Shown here: one piece after another, positions 1-7,412 of the stretch
Layout of the letters: every line of letters begins with the position of its first letter
How positions within the stretch are numbered: position 1 is the first letter of the stretch
Origin: Lactimicrobium massiliense
GTDB lineage: Bacteria; Bacillota_I; Bacilli_A; Erysipelotrichales; Erysipelotrichaceae
Assembly (NCBI RefSeq): GCF_900343155.1
Contig: NZ_OUNG01000006.1
Location: 1 to 64,000 of the forward strand
Length of the DNA: 64,000 nt
Direction: 5' to 3'
Program-made: the position numbers and the translations under genes
The notes under the pieces: generated by a model
Told to the model about the DNA's origin: nothing
The model's database searches: none
What the model saw: the letters and a program-made list of their open reading frames with translations, nothing else

Positions 1-1
1 C

Positions 2-121
2 GGCGATCCTGCTTCCATCGAGTTCTTCAACAAGATCGGTCTGGATTATGTTTCCTGCTCACCTTACCGTGTTCCGATTGCCCGTCTGGCTGCTGCCCAG
101 GCTGCCATCAAGCAGGGTTGA
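2..121 (+). CDS. ppdK: Pyruvate, phosphate dikinase, C-terminal end (partial)
   Basis: Only the last 39 codons lie in the window, ending in TGA at 119-121. The peptide contains the stretch [20 protein letters not shown], the conserved end of the PEP/pyruvate-binding TIM barrel of pyruvate phosphate dikinase; the Cys in the CSPYR segment is the family's proton donor. The enzyme interconverts pyruvate, ATP and phosphate with PEP, AMP and pyrophosphate in the cytosol. PEP-synthase-type enzymes share the fold, so the exact paralogue is an inference from the tail. It is followed by a hairpin terminator, so it is not in an operon with the next gene. Confidence 0.85.
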   Translation, partial: GDPASIEFFNKIGLDYVSCSPYRVPIARLAAAQAAIKQG

Positions 122-167
122 GCTTATTCATCAAAGCATGAAAAGGGGCTGTAACCCTCAAAATGAG

Positions 168-205
168 AATCTCATCATGAGAAATTGTGATGAGATTTTC
201 TTTTG
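168..205 (+). terminator. Rho-independent terminator after ppdK
   Basis: Perfect 10-bp inverted repeat, AATCTCATCA at 168-177 and TGATGAGATT at 188-197, with a 10-nt loop, followed by a T-rich tract. It closes the ppdK transcript. Confidence 0.8.
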
Positions 206-266
206 TTATTATGCAGATTAGCGCTAATTACCATATAATATTTAATGCATATAGAAGGATTATTTT

Positions 267-497
267 ATGAATCAGGAAGAAAAAGCAAAACGTGATTATG
301 AGTATCAGAAGAAGTATCTGAAAAGAATTACGGTCTGGTATAACACTAAAAGTGAAAAGGACATGGAGTTGATCCACTGGCTTGAACAGTTTGCTGGATC
401 TTCTTCCAAATCTGAGGCTGTCAAGGAATGCATTGTCAGGTGTATGCAGGCTGATCAGGCTTGTCATACAGGTGGTGAAGGAAAGGAAGCGAAATAA
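267..497 (+). CDS. Small ribbon-helix-helix-like protein
   Basis: A 76-residue, highly charged protein. A short strand-like segment KRITVWYN (about residues 20-27) is followed by two predicted helices (KDMELIHWLEQF, then KSEAVKECIVRCMQ). This is the order of a ribbon-helix-helix (CopG/MetJ-type) DNA-binding fold, and small RHH-like proteins with a similar KYQKKYLKRI opening are common in Bacillota. Its target and role are unknown. It stands alone between the ppdK terminator and the MerR promoter. The start is the first ATG after an AGGA-type ribosome site. The RHH assignment is inference from pattern only. Confidence 0.55.
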   Translation: MNQEEKAKRDYEYQKKYLKRITVWYNTKSEKDMELIHWLEQFAGSSSKSEAVKECIVRCMQADQACHTGGEGKEAK

Positions 498-617
498 AAG
501 GATGCCCCTACCACAAGGCATCAAATTGAAACTATGTACAGCCAAATTGTAAATGTAGAGATGATTTTGCAAGATGGCGAATTTGCTAAGACAACTAAAT
601 TAATTTCAAAATAGCAC

Positions 618-648
618 TTGACTTGGAGTTAACTCCAAGGGGTATAGT
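618..648 (+). promoter_or_regulatory. MerR-type promoter with 19-bp spacer and operator dyad
   Basis: The -35 box TTGACT is at 618-623 and the -10 box TATAGT at 643-648, separated by 19 bp. The perfect 18-bp palindrome CTTGGAGTTAACTCCAAG (622-639) fills the spacer. An over-long spacer containing a dyad is the hallmark of promoters untwisted by MerR-family activators. It lies about 50 nt before the merR gene that follows, so autoregulation and control of the whole redox operon are likely. Confidence 0.85.
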
Positions 649-699
649 CCAGGTGCAGATGATAAAGTAGGCGGCAAACTGTAAAGAGTGGTGATGACG

Positions 700-1095
700 A
701 TGACGATAAAAGAGGTTTGCGAAAAATTCAATCTTTCTCCGGACACGCTGCGCTACTATGAGCGCGTAGGTGTCATTCCGGAAGTCAGAAGAACCAAAGG
801 CGGGATTCGAGATTATTCCGATGAAGATCTGAAATGGGTTGAGAATGCTGTTTGTATGAGAAGTGCCGGGGTTCCGGTGGAAATGCTGATTGAGTATGTA
901 AAGCTTTTCCAGCAGGGTGATTCTACGATCGCAGCAAGACGGGATCTTTTGATGGAAGCGCGTGCGGAGGTACAGAAGAATTTAGATAAGTATCAGGCCA
1001 CTATGGACAGACTCAACTACAAGATCTCCCGATATGAGGAAGCAGTGAAAACCGGTGTCCTTTCATGGGATGCTGAGAACATTAAGAAAGATTGA
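700..1095 (+). CDS. MerR-family regulator, AdhR/NmlR-like
   Basis: The N-terminal winged helix-turn-helix has the typical LSPDTLRYYERVGVIP motif, followed by the dimerisation coiled coil (about residues 80-125). Counted from ATG 700 there is a cysteine at residue 52 in the segment AVCMRSAG. This is the position of the conserved sensing Cys of B. subtilis AdhR-type regulators, which respond to aldehydes and other electrophiles. In-frame upstream starts exist (GTG 688, GTG 691, ATG 694); 700 was chosen because it gives the usual MTIKEV-type N-terminus. It is preceded by its own 19-bp-spacer promoter and sits 10 nt before the flavodoxin gene. Control of the downstream redox genes is inferred. 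Confidence 0.85.
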   Translation: MTIKEVCEKFNLSPDTLRYYERVGVIPEVRRTKGGIRDYSDEDLKWVENAVCMRSAGVPVEMLIEYVKLFQQGDSTIAARRDLLMEARAEVQKNLDKYQATMDRLNYKISRYEEAVKTGVLSWDAENIKKD

Positions 1096-1105
1096 GACAG
1101 ATACT

Positions 1106-1627
1106 ATGGCAAAGACGTTAATGGCATTCTTTTCAAGAGCGGATGAAAATTATTTTGGCGGTTCTATGAGATATATAGAGGTTGGCAACACGGAAGTTGT
1201 GGCTCGAAAAATCAAAGATATGATTGGGGCAGATCTCTTCAAAATGGAAATGAAGACACCATATGCGAAGGATTATAACACCTGCATTGCTGAGGCAAAG
1301 GAACACCAAAAGCAGGATGCAAGACCTGAACTCAAGTCTCTTCCGACAAGCATCGATGCGTATGACACGGTGATTCTCGGTTATCCGAATTACTGGGGAA
1401 CAATGCCAATGGCAGTATTTACTTTCCTTGAAGCGTTTGATTTTTCAGGAAAGACGATTCTTCCTCTTTGTACAAACGAGGGGAGTGGAATGGGGTCCAG
1501 TGAATCAGATATCAGAAAGCTTTGCCCGGGCGCAGATGTGAAACGGGGACTGTCAATCAACGGAAGCAGTGCAAATAAAGCTGATGATCAGATTAAGAGC
1601 TGGCTGAAGTCCAATGGTTTAATGTAG
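1106..1627 (+). CDS. Flavodoxin family protein
   Basis: A 173-residue flavodoxin-like protein. The N-terminus MAKTLMAFFSRADENYFGG plus GNTEVVARKI forms the phosphate-binding loop for FMN. The later segment VILGYPNYWGTMPMAVFTFLE matches the flavodoxin_4 subgroup found beside aldo/keto reductases in Bacillota. It probably carries electrons or acts as an FMN-dependent reductase in the cytosol. The start at ATG 1106 is preferred over an earlier in-frame ATG (1055), which would overlap merR. It is the second gene of the MerR operon; the electron partner is unknown. Confidence 0.8.
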   Translation: MAKTLMAFFSRADENYFGGSMRYIEVGNTEVVARKIKDMIGADLFKMEMKTPYAKDYNTCIAEAKEHQKQDARPELKSLPTSIDAYDTVILGYPNYWGTMPMAVFTFLEAFDFSGKTILPLCTNEGSGMGSSESDIRKLCPGADVKRGLSINGSSANKADDQIKSWLKSNGLM

Positions 1628-1637
1628 GAGGTTAGAT

Positions 1638-2480
1638 ATGGAGAATATTATTCTGAACAACAAACTGGAATGTCCGGTCGTAGGACTCGGAACATTTATG
1701 TTATCACCTGCTGAGGCAGAAAACAGCGTCCGGGAAGCCCTGAAGATGGGTTATCGGCTGGTTGATACAGCAAACGCTTATGTCAATGAGCGTGCTGTCG
1801 GCCGCGGAATGCGCGATAGTGGTGTACCGCGTGGAGAAATCTTCCTCTCCACCAAGCTCTGGCCAAGCGAGTATGAAAATGACAACGCAGTTGATGAGAC
1901 GCTTGAACGCCTTGGTGTGGACTATGTGGATCTTCTTTACATCCATCAGCCTGCAGGCAACTGGCTTGCCGGATATCATCAGCTTGAAAAAGCATACCGT
2001 GAAGGCAAAGCAAAAGCCATCGGCATCTCCAATTTTGAAGGAAAGTACATAGAAGAACTTCAGACGAAGTGGGAAGTAGTTCCTCAGTTTGTTCAGGTGG
2101 AGGCGCACCCTTATTTTACACAGAAAGAGCTGCGTAAGACGCTCGATAAATATAATATCAGGCTTATGAGCTGGTATCCGCTGGGACACGGAGATCAATC
2201 CCTCATCAATGAACCAGTTTTCGCCAAACTTGGAAAAAAGTACGGAAAGACACCCGCACAGATCATCCTTCGCTGGCATACACAGATGGGCTTTGTTGTC
2301 ATCCCTGGAAGCAAAAATGTAGACCATATCAGAGACAATCTTGATATTTTTGATTTCAAACTTACGAATGATGAAATGGTGGAGATTGCAAAGCTGGATA
2401 AGGGCGAGAGATATTATCACAGGACCGATGCCCAGCTTAAGCAGTTTGCACAGTGGAAACCGGAATTTGAAAAAGCGTAA
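1638..2480 (+). CDS. Aldo/keto reductase
   Basis: A full-length (280-residue) NADPH-dependent aldo/keto reductase. The catalytic tetrad is visible as D43 and Y48 (DTANAY), K73 (STKLW) and H103 (YIHQP). The ISNF motif and the C-terminal cofactor motif VIPGSKNVDHIRDN are intact. It reduces aldehydes or ketones to alcohols. An AGGAGG ribosome site precedes the ATG. It is the third gene of the MerR operon, which fits an aldehyde or electrophile detoxification role; the physiological substrate cannot be read from sequence. Confidence 0.9.
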   Translation: MENIILNNKLECPVVGLGTFMLSPAEAENSVREALKMGYRLVDTANAYVNERAVGRGMRDSGVPRGEIFLSTKLWPSEYENDNAVDETLERLGVDYVDLLYIHQPAGNWLAGYHQLEKAYREGKAKAIGISNFEGKYIEELQTKWEVVPQFVQVEAHPYFTQKELRKTLDKYNIRLMSWYPLGHGDQSLINEPVFAKLGKKYGKTPAQIILRWHTQMGFVVIPGSKNVDHIRDNLDIFDFKLTNDEMVEIAKLDKGERYYHRTDAQLKQFAQWKPEFEKA

Positions 2481-2504
2481 GTAATGCATTTATGGAGAAT
2501 GAAT

Positions 2505-3668
2505 ATGCAGAATTTTGATTATGTTACACCAACCAGACTGATTTTTGGAAAGGGGGTAGTGGAACAGCTGCCCGAAGTAATGCGTCAATATGGGAAAAGT
2601 ATTCTTCTGACCTACGGCGGCGGAAGTATCAAGAAGATTGGTCTTTATGACAAGGTAAAGACGCTTCTCAGTGATTTTGAAATTGTGGAGCTGTCCGGCA
2701 TTCAGCCAAATCCCAAGTATGATCCGAGTGTCCTGGACGGCGTAAAGCTTTGCAAGGAACATGATGTGGATGTGATTCTGTCGGTTGGCGGAGGCAGCGT
2801 ACTCGACTGCTCGAAGGCAATCGCAGCTGGAGCAAAGTATGACGGGGATCCATGGGATTTGATTTCTTACAAGGTAAAGGCACAGGCAGCACTTCCGATT
2901 GTAGATATTATTACGCTGGCCGCTACGGGCAGCGAGTATGACTGCGGCGGCGTGATTTCCAGAACCGAGACAAACGATAAGATCGGCTATTTGGACCCGC
3001 TTCTTTATCCTGCTGTTTCATTCCTTGATCCGACTTACACATTTACGGTATCCAGAAAACAGACGGCTGCCGGCTGTGCGGATGCGATGAATCATATTAT
3101 GGAGCAGTATTTCTGCGAGGATTCCACGCTTCTTAACGATGGATTTATGGAAGCGGCGCTTAAGAGCCTTATGGTGAATACAAGAAAGTGTCTCGAGAAT
3201 CCGGAAGACTATACGGCAAGAGCGGAAATGATGCTTGACTGCACATATGGATGCAACGGGATCTATTCGCTTGGAAACAGTGCGTCGGGCTGGCCATGCC
3301 ATGGCATGGAGCATGCACTCTCAGCTTATTATGACATTACGCATGGGGAGGGACTTGCGATCATTACGCCGCGGTGGATGAAGCATATCTTAAGCGAGAA
3401 GACTGTAGATCGGTTTGTCAAATACGGTGTCAATGTCTTTGGAATTGATCCGAATCTGGATCGGTTTGACATCGCAGATCGGGCGATTGAAGAAACGTAC
3501 CAGTTCTTCGCATCGATTGGTATCCCGATGCATCTTAAGGAAGTTGGCATTGATGAAAGCCGCATTGATGAGATGGCACATCATGTAGCAGAAAATGAAG
3601 GACTTGAAAGTGCATGGGCGCCGCTGACTGAGAAGGATATTGCAGACATTTTCAGAGCATCTTTATGA
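2505..3668 (+). CDS. Iron-containing alcohol dehydrogenase (YqhD/BDH-like)
   Basis: A group III metal-dependent alcohol dehydrogenase of about 387 residues. The N-terminus has the FGKG motif and the GGGSVLDCSKAIAAGA NAD(P)-binding segment. Metal ligands counted from this start are D193 and H197 (DAMNH), H266 (CHGMEH) and H280 (DITHGEG). The domain pattern resembles YqhD and butanol dehydrogenases, which use NADPH to reduce aldehydes. ATG 2505 was chosen because TATGGAGA at 2491-2498 gives good spacing; ATG 2499 is possible. It follows the aldo/keto reductase closely. Confidence 0.88.
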   Translation: MQNFDYVTPTRLIFGKGVVEQLPEVMRQYGKSILLTYGGGSIKKIGLYDKVKTLLSDFEIVELSGIQPNPKYDPSVLDGVKLCKEHDVDVILSVGGGSVLDCSKAIAAGAKYDGDPWDLISYKVKAQAALPIVDIITLAATGSEYDCGGVISRTETNDKIGYLDPLLYPAVSFLDPTYTFTVSRKQTAAGCADAMNHIMEQYFCEDSTLLNDGFMEAALKSLMVNTRKCLENPEDYTARAEMMLDCTYGCNGIYSLGNSASGWPCHGMEHALSAYYDITHGEGLAIITPRWMKHILSEKTVDRFVKYGVNVFGIDPNLDRFDIADRAIEETYQFFASIGIPMHLKEVGIDESRIDEMAHHVAENEGLESAWAPLTEKDIADIFRASL

Positions 3669-3687
3669 ATGACAAAGGAGATTAAAA

Positions 3688-4644
3688 ATGGCATACGGAT
3701 ATATTGCAAAACTGAATGAACACGTCATACGGGAACATGCTCGCTTCAATGACCGCTATGGGATTGCGATTGCGGCTGATCTTTACCGGGCAAAGGATCT
3801 GGATGAATCCGGAAAATATCCGGCGCTGATTGTCGGGGCACCCTATGGCGGCGTGAAAGAACAGGGACCCTGTGTTTATGCAAATGAACTGGCTCAGCGC
3901 GGGTTTGTGGTTCTGACGTTTGATCAGGTACATATGGGAGAATCCGCAGGAGAGCCAAGGAATGTTTCTTCGCCGGATCTGTTTGCAGAGTCGTTCAGTG
4001 CGGCGGTCGATTATCTTGGCGTGAAGGTTCCCTATGTGGACCGGGAGAAGATCGGTGTGATCGGCATCTGTGGATCGGGCGGATTTGCACTTTCTGCGGC
4101 TTCAGTTGATGTCCGTATCAAAGCAGTTGCTACAACTTCCATGTATGATATTTCCGATGTTCGCGGCATGATGAACCTGACGAAGGAACAGATCGATAAG
4201 ATGAAGCATCAGCTTGCCGAACAGAGATGGTCGGACTTTGAACAAGGTCAGCCGGAATATATTCCCAGTTTTCCGGAAACGCCATATCCTTCCGTGGAAG
4301 CTCTGCCAGACACGGATCCGATCACCAATGAATGGAATCGCTTCTATGCAGTGCCGCGGGGGCATCATCCGAACGCGAGAGGCGGTTTTACTACTACCTC
4401 CGATCTGGCCATGATGCAGTTTAAGTGCCTTGATTATATTGATGAAATTTCGCCGCGTCCGATTCTCTTTGTGGCAGGCGATCATGCTCATTCTCGCTCA
4501 TTCTCAGAAAAAGCGTACGAGAAGGCGGCGGAGCCGAAAGAACTCTATATTGTTCCGAATGCGGAGCATATCGATCTTTATGATCAAGTGGATAAGATTC
4601 CGTTTGATAAGCTGGAGAATTTCTTCAAAGATTCGTTAAAGTGA
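3688..4644 (+). CDS. Alpha/beta hydrolase with Cys in the nucleophile elbow
   Basis: A 318-residue alpha/beta hydrolase, YcjY/dienelactone-hydrolase-like. The oxyanion-side segment VGAPYGGVKEQ is followed by VLTFDQVHMGES. The nucleophile elbow reads GICGSGG (about residues 126-132), placing Cys rather than Ser at the nucleophile position. The acid/His part is in the C-terminal segment ending NAEHIDLYD. Hydrolysis of an ester- or thioester-like product is plausible but the substrate is unknown. A strong AAGGAG site precedes ATG 3688. It is a member of the MerR operon. Confidence 0.8.
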   Translation: MAYGYIAKLNEHVIREHARFNDRYGIAIAADLYRAKDLDESGKYPALIVGAPYGGVKEQGPCVYANELAQRGFVVLTFDQVHMGESAGEPRNVSSPDLFAESFSAAVDYLGVKVPYVDREKIGVIGICGSGGFALSAASVDVRIKAVATTSMYDISDVRGMMNLTKEQIDKMKHQLAEQRWSDFEQGQPEYIPSFPETPYPSVEALPDTDPITNEWNRFYAVPRGHHPNARGGFTTTSDLAMMQFKCLDYIDEISPRPILFVAGDHAHSRSFSEKAYEKAAEPKELYIVPNAEHIDLYDQVDKIPFDKLENFFKDSLK

Positions 4645-4667
4645 TGAATGGCAGGCAGTCCGATTGA

Positions 4668-5213
4668 GTGAAAATAAGCGCACGGAAAGAAATGAACAGG
4701 TTTGTATTGGCCGGAATGCTCAGTTTCATGTTGCTGATCTCAGGGTGCGGCTTCAGAATGGATACGGAGGGAACCATCAAGGAAACAGATCCTCCATCCA
4801 AAAGCAATGCTGGAGATGAGATGGAAAATAATATGGATGAATCAATGCCAAAGGAGAATGCAACTATGAGGATGACAATAGAAAATACACCGGTACGGAT
4901 TACATGGGAAGACAATGAATCCGTAACAGCTATGAGAGAACTTGCGCGGAAAGAACCAATTCAGATCCACATGTCAATGTATGGCGGCTTTGAGCAGGTA
5001 GGACCGATCGGGACATCGCTTCCAAGTGATGATGCAGAGACAACGACATCTGCCGGCGATATTGTTCTTTACTCTGGAGATCAGCTGGTAGTTTTCTATG
5101 GGTCCAATTCATGGGCTTATACAAGACTTGGCAGAATTACAGACAAAACGAAGGAAGATCTGTCTAAACTGCTTGGAAATGGTGATGTAACGATCACGAT
5201 ACAGACAGATTGA
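4668..5213 (+). CDS. Cyclophilin-like-fold lipoprotein
   Basis: The N-terminus has a basic n-region, a hydrophobic core and the lipobox LISGC, so it is probably a membrane-anchored lipoprotein. After an acidic linker, the C-terminal half (about residues 60-180: MTIENTPVRITWEDN, then GDIVLYSGDQLVVFYG and NSWAYTRLGRI) matches the cyclophilin-like domain often encoded beside flavodoxin and aldo/keto reductase genes in Bacillota. Its function is unknown. The GTG at 4668 lacks a clear ribosome site and ATG 4692 is an alternative start; both keep the signal peptide. Confidence 0.72.
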   Translation: MKISARKEMNRFVLAGMLSFMLLISGCGFRMDTEGTIKETDPPSKSNAGDEMENNMDESMPKENATMRMTIENTPVRITWEDNESVTAMRELARKEPIQIHMSMYGGFEQVGPIGTSLPSDDAETTTSAGDIVLYSGDQLVVFYGSNSWAYTRLGRITDKTKEDLSKLLGNGDVTITIQTD

Positions 5214-5239
5214 GAACAACATCAGAAAGGAACCAATCC

Positions 5240-5782
5240 ATGAGTAAAATACTTGTCATTTCAACCAGTTTCAGGAGTCATAGTAATTCAGAATTTCTAA
5301 CCGAAAAAATGACAGAGGGTATCCGGGAAGCTGGCCATGAAGTGGAAACAATCAGTCTCAAAGGTAAAAACCTGAAGTTCTGCACCGGCTGCCTCGTCTG
5401 TCAGAAGACGCAGAAATGCGTTCTGAATGATGATGCCATCTGGATCGCAGAAAAGGTAAAGCTGGCAGATACACTGGTATTTTCAACACCGATTTATTAT
5501 TACGGCCTGAGCGGGCAGATGAAGACCCTGCTTGATCGGATGAATCCGCTGTATCCTTCCGATTATCAGTTCCGGAATGTTTATCTGTTAACCGTCGCGG
5601 CAGAAGATGAATCCAGCACACCAAAGAGGGCAGTCAGCGGTCTGCAGGGATGGATTGACTGCTTTCCTAAGGCGCGTTTTGTCGGAACTTTATTCTGTGG
5701 CGGCTTGAACGATGCGGGAGAGGCAGCGGAGAATTCTGATATTCAGCAGAAGGCTTACCAGTTTGGCAAGGCAGTTCTTTAA
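5240..5782 (+). CDS. NADPH-dependent FMN reductase / flavodoxin-like oxidoreductase
   Basis: A flavodoxin-fold oxidoreductase of 180 residues. The FMN phosphate loop is ISTSFRSHSNSEFLTE, and a CTGCLVCQKTQKC cysteine-rich segment (about residues 47-60) is typical of the iron-sulfur-flavoprotein/NADPH-FMN-reductase family. The YYYGLSGQMKTLLDR motif lines the flavin site. It probably reduces quinones, azo- or nitro-compounds in the cytosol. ATG 5240 follows an AAAGGA site. It is the last intact gene of the MerR operon. Confidence 0.82.
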   Translation: MSKILVISTSFRSHSNSEFLTEKMTEGIREAGHEVETISLKGKNLKFCTGCLVCQKTQKCVLNDDAIWIAEKVKLADTLVFSTPIYYYGLSGQMKTLLDRMNPLYPSDYQFRNVYLLTVAAEDESSTPKRAVSGLQGWIDCFPKARFVGTLFCGGLNDAGEAAENSDIQQKAYQFGKAVL

Positions 5783-5787
5783 AGGGA

Positions 5788-6145
5788 GCAGAGGAGAAAC
5801 GGAAGCAAGGACGGTAAGATTGTTCAGACGGCGGGAAGAGACAAACTTGCAGAAGTTTTCTAGCACCGGTTTCCGCTTCGCAGATCGGAATCCACAATGT
5901 TACCTTTGAGCCGGGCTGTCAGAACAACTGGCATATCCATCATGCCAAAAGTGGTGGTGGTCAGATTCTGATCTGTGTCGGGAGGCAGAGGATGGTATCA
6001 GGAATGGGGCAAGGAACCGGTTGCGATGAAGCCGGGTGACTGCATAAACATTCCTGTTGGCGTGAAGCATTGGCATGGCGCAGCAGAGGACGGCTGGCTC
6101 TAGCATCTGACAATAGAAGTTCCAGGCGAGGAAGCATCGAAATAA
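5788..6145 (+). pseudogene. Decayed carboxymuconolactone-decarboxylase/cupin gene
   Basis: Pieces of one known fusion family appear in several frames. A short QTAGRDKLAE segment at about 5825-5855, like the start of a CMD domain, is cut by TAG. The cupin core follows with VTFEPGCQNNWHIHHA (metal-ligand histidines). One extra base near 5980 then shifts the frame before GWYQEWGKEPVAMKPGD and VKHWHGAAEDGW, and an in-frame TAG breaks the following segment before it ends EVPGEEASK. The internal CMD part is deleted. It was probably the last gene of the MerR operon and is now non-functional. Confidence 0.75.
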
Positions 6146-6180
6146 TACGAAATCAGCAGCACTATTCAATAACGATATTG

Positions 6181-6215
6181 GAGTGATACCGGGTAACTGG
6201 CATCACTCTTTTTTA
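6181..6215 (+). terminator. Rho-independent terminator of the MerR operon
   Basis: GAGTGAT at 6181-6187 pairs with ATCACTC at 6202-6208 and is followed by a run of T. It lies just after the cupin pseudogene and ends the redox operon. Confidence 0.8.
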
Positions 6216-6237
6216 AGTGTTCGAAGGAACGCGCAGC

Positions 6238-6320
6238 CATCTCCGCAGGAGATGTTCAAGGGGATTGGGGTACTTCCCCAACGAGCAAAAAATGGCTTTG
6301 TATTACAAAGACACTGCTCG
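6238..6320 (-). ncRNA. Structured element, copy 1 (orphan three-hairpin RNA-like motif)
   Basis: On the plus strand: hairpin CATCTCC/GGAGATG with a GCA loop (6238-6254), an invariant TTCAAGGGGA link, hairpin TTGGGG/CCCCAA (6265-6281), then an outer stem CGAGCA/TGCTCG (6282-6287 with 6315-6320) enclosing hairpin CTTTGT/ACAAAG (6296-6310). A second copy at 51422-51502 keeps every stem with compensatory base changes, so the fold is under selection. The strand is assigned by analogy with copy 2, which would be transcribed on the minus strand just upstream of a HEPN gene. Here no such gene remains. No known Rfam family was recognised. Confidence 0.55.
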
Positions 6321-6478
6321 CACAGTAACTGATGAGTCGACTTGACAGTACTTTGCTTATTTCGAGATCTCGTAAATATTGTCGTTATCTAGTGCGTCTC
6401 ATGATATAATTCCGTTAGTTGCTTCATGCATAGTTCAGATATAACATCGTGTCTAATTCTGCGAGTTGAGGAAAAATT

Positions 6479-6697
6479 ATGGGTGTTTCGTATAAGAAAC
6501 TTTTCAAATTGATGATTGATCAGGGCGTGAAGAAAAAGGAACTTCATGAGAAGACTGGATTAAGTTATTCAACGCTCCTGAAATTGAAAAATGGGCAAAA
6601 TGTACAGGTTAGCGTCCTTGAAAGAATCTGCAGAGCAATGAATTGCACGTTTGATGATATTGTGGAGATTGATCCGGAAACTTATACGGGAAGGTAA
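6479..6697 (+). CDS. Short XRE/Cro-type HTH regulator
   Basis: A 72-residue single-domain helix-turn-helix protein. KKKELHEKTGLSYSTLLKLK forms helices 2-3 and the end SVLERICRAMNCTFDDIVEI is the typical tail of the Cro/C1 YozG-like subgroup. It is preceded by a TATAAT-like -10 (about 6413) and a CGAGATCTCG palindrome (about 6361), a possible operator. It stands at the head of the first defence island, and a 75-residue homologue stands at the head of the BREX locus at 51.7 kb, so it probably regulates the defence genes that follow. Confidence 0.8.
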   Translation: MGVSYKKLFKLMIDQGVKKKELHEKTGLSYSTLLKLKNGQNVQVSVLERICRAMNCTFDDIVEIDPETYTGR

Positions 6698-6753
6698 TAT
6701 CACTCATCAAAACTCAGCAGATGAAATAGCTCTGAAATAATAAGGCGATCTAT

Positions 6754-7045
6754 ATGAAGATATTTGATAATGTAACGAACATCGTTCGAGACGACATGGA
6801 AAAAACGATAAAGCGGAGTAGCAAGGTTTCCGTGGCAGCGGCTTGCTTTTCTATATATGCCTATAGTGAATTGAAGAAGCAGTTCGAAAGCATTGATGAG
6901 TTCCATTTCATCTTCACATCACCGACCTTTGTAACAGAGAAAGCGAAAAAGCAAAAGCGATTAGAGAAGAGAAAGATGTCGTTTTTCCTTATCTAAAGGC
7001 AACAGATGATATTGAAAGAAACGATGTGAAGGTAATTGTAGCGAA
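6754..7045 (+). pseudogene. 5' remnant of a PLD-type SNF2 helicase gene
   Basis: An open frame starting MKIFDNVTNIVRDDMEKTIK and continuing SVAAACFSIYAYSELKKQFE, then FHFIFTSPTFVTEKAKK, matches the N-terminal phospholipase-D-like region of large SNF2-type helicases in restriction loci. It stops after 80 codons at 6996. From about 6930 another frame carries a different, unrecognised segment (KAIREEKDVVFPYLKATDD, then RNDVKVIVAND). The helicase body is absent, so this is the scar of a deletion. Confidence 0.6.
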
Positions 7046-7386
7046 TGATTTATTACGATGGATACGAAACAGATGGAAATCTCAGATTTGTAAAATGTCC
7101 ACGCTGTGGAAACGAGGAATATTCTCCTGACGAGGAGTATTGCCGTATATGTGATTTCCAGCATACAATGAATGCGAAGGTTCTCCAGAGTATGATAAAT
7201 TCGGCAATAACCAAGGGTTTCACGTACACAGAAATGCTGGGAACGCGAGATTCTGAGAGCATTGTGGAAAGCCGACGATGCTGTTTAATGAGAAACTCCT
7301 GAAACCTTATAACGAGTTTTATGAGGATCAGCATGAAGAAGAATTTGCACTTCCGCTTGAAACAAACGACGAGATTCCTTTTTGAA
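7045..7386 (+). pseudogene. Frameshifted zinc-ribbon protein gene
   Basis: One frame (7045-7302) encodes CPRCGNEEYSPDEEYCRIC, a four-Cys zinc ribbon. A second frame, open to 7386, carries CGKPTMLFNEKLLKPYNE and ends in NDEIPF, like the second ribbon and acidic tail of double-zinc-ribbon proteins. The two halves lie in different frames and an in-frame stop precedes the second, so the gene looks broken. The whole 6.7-7.4 kb stretch is decayed sequence between the HTH gene and TcmP. Confidence 0.45.
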
Positions 7387-7412
7387 GAAGTAGGAAAGTG
7401 AGGCGAACTGGA

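Noticed and set aside
688-1095. GTG 688 as the merR start
   Set aside because: It would add four residues before the usual MTIKEV-type N-terminus and places the start inside the best ribosome-site sequence; ATG 700 or 694 fits better.
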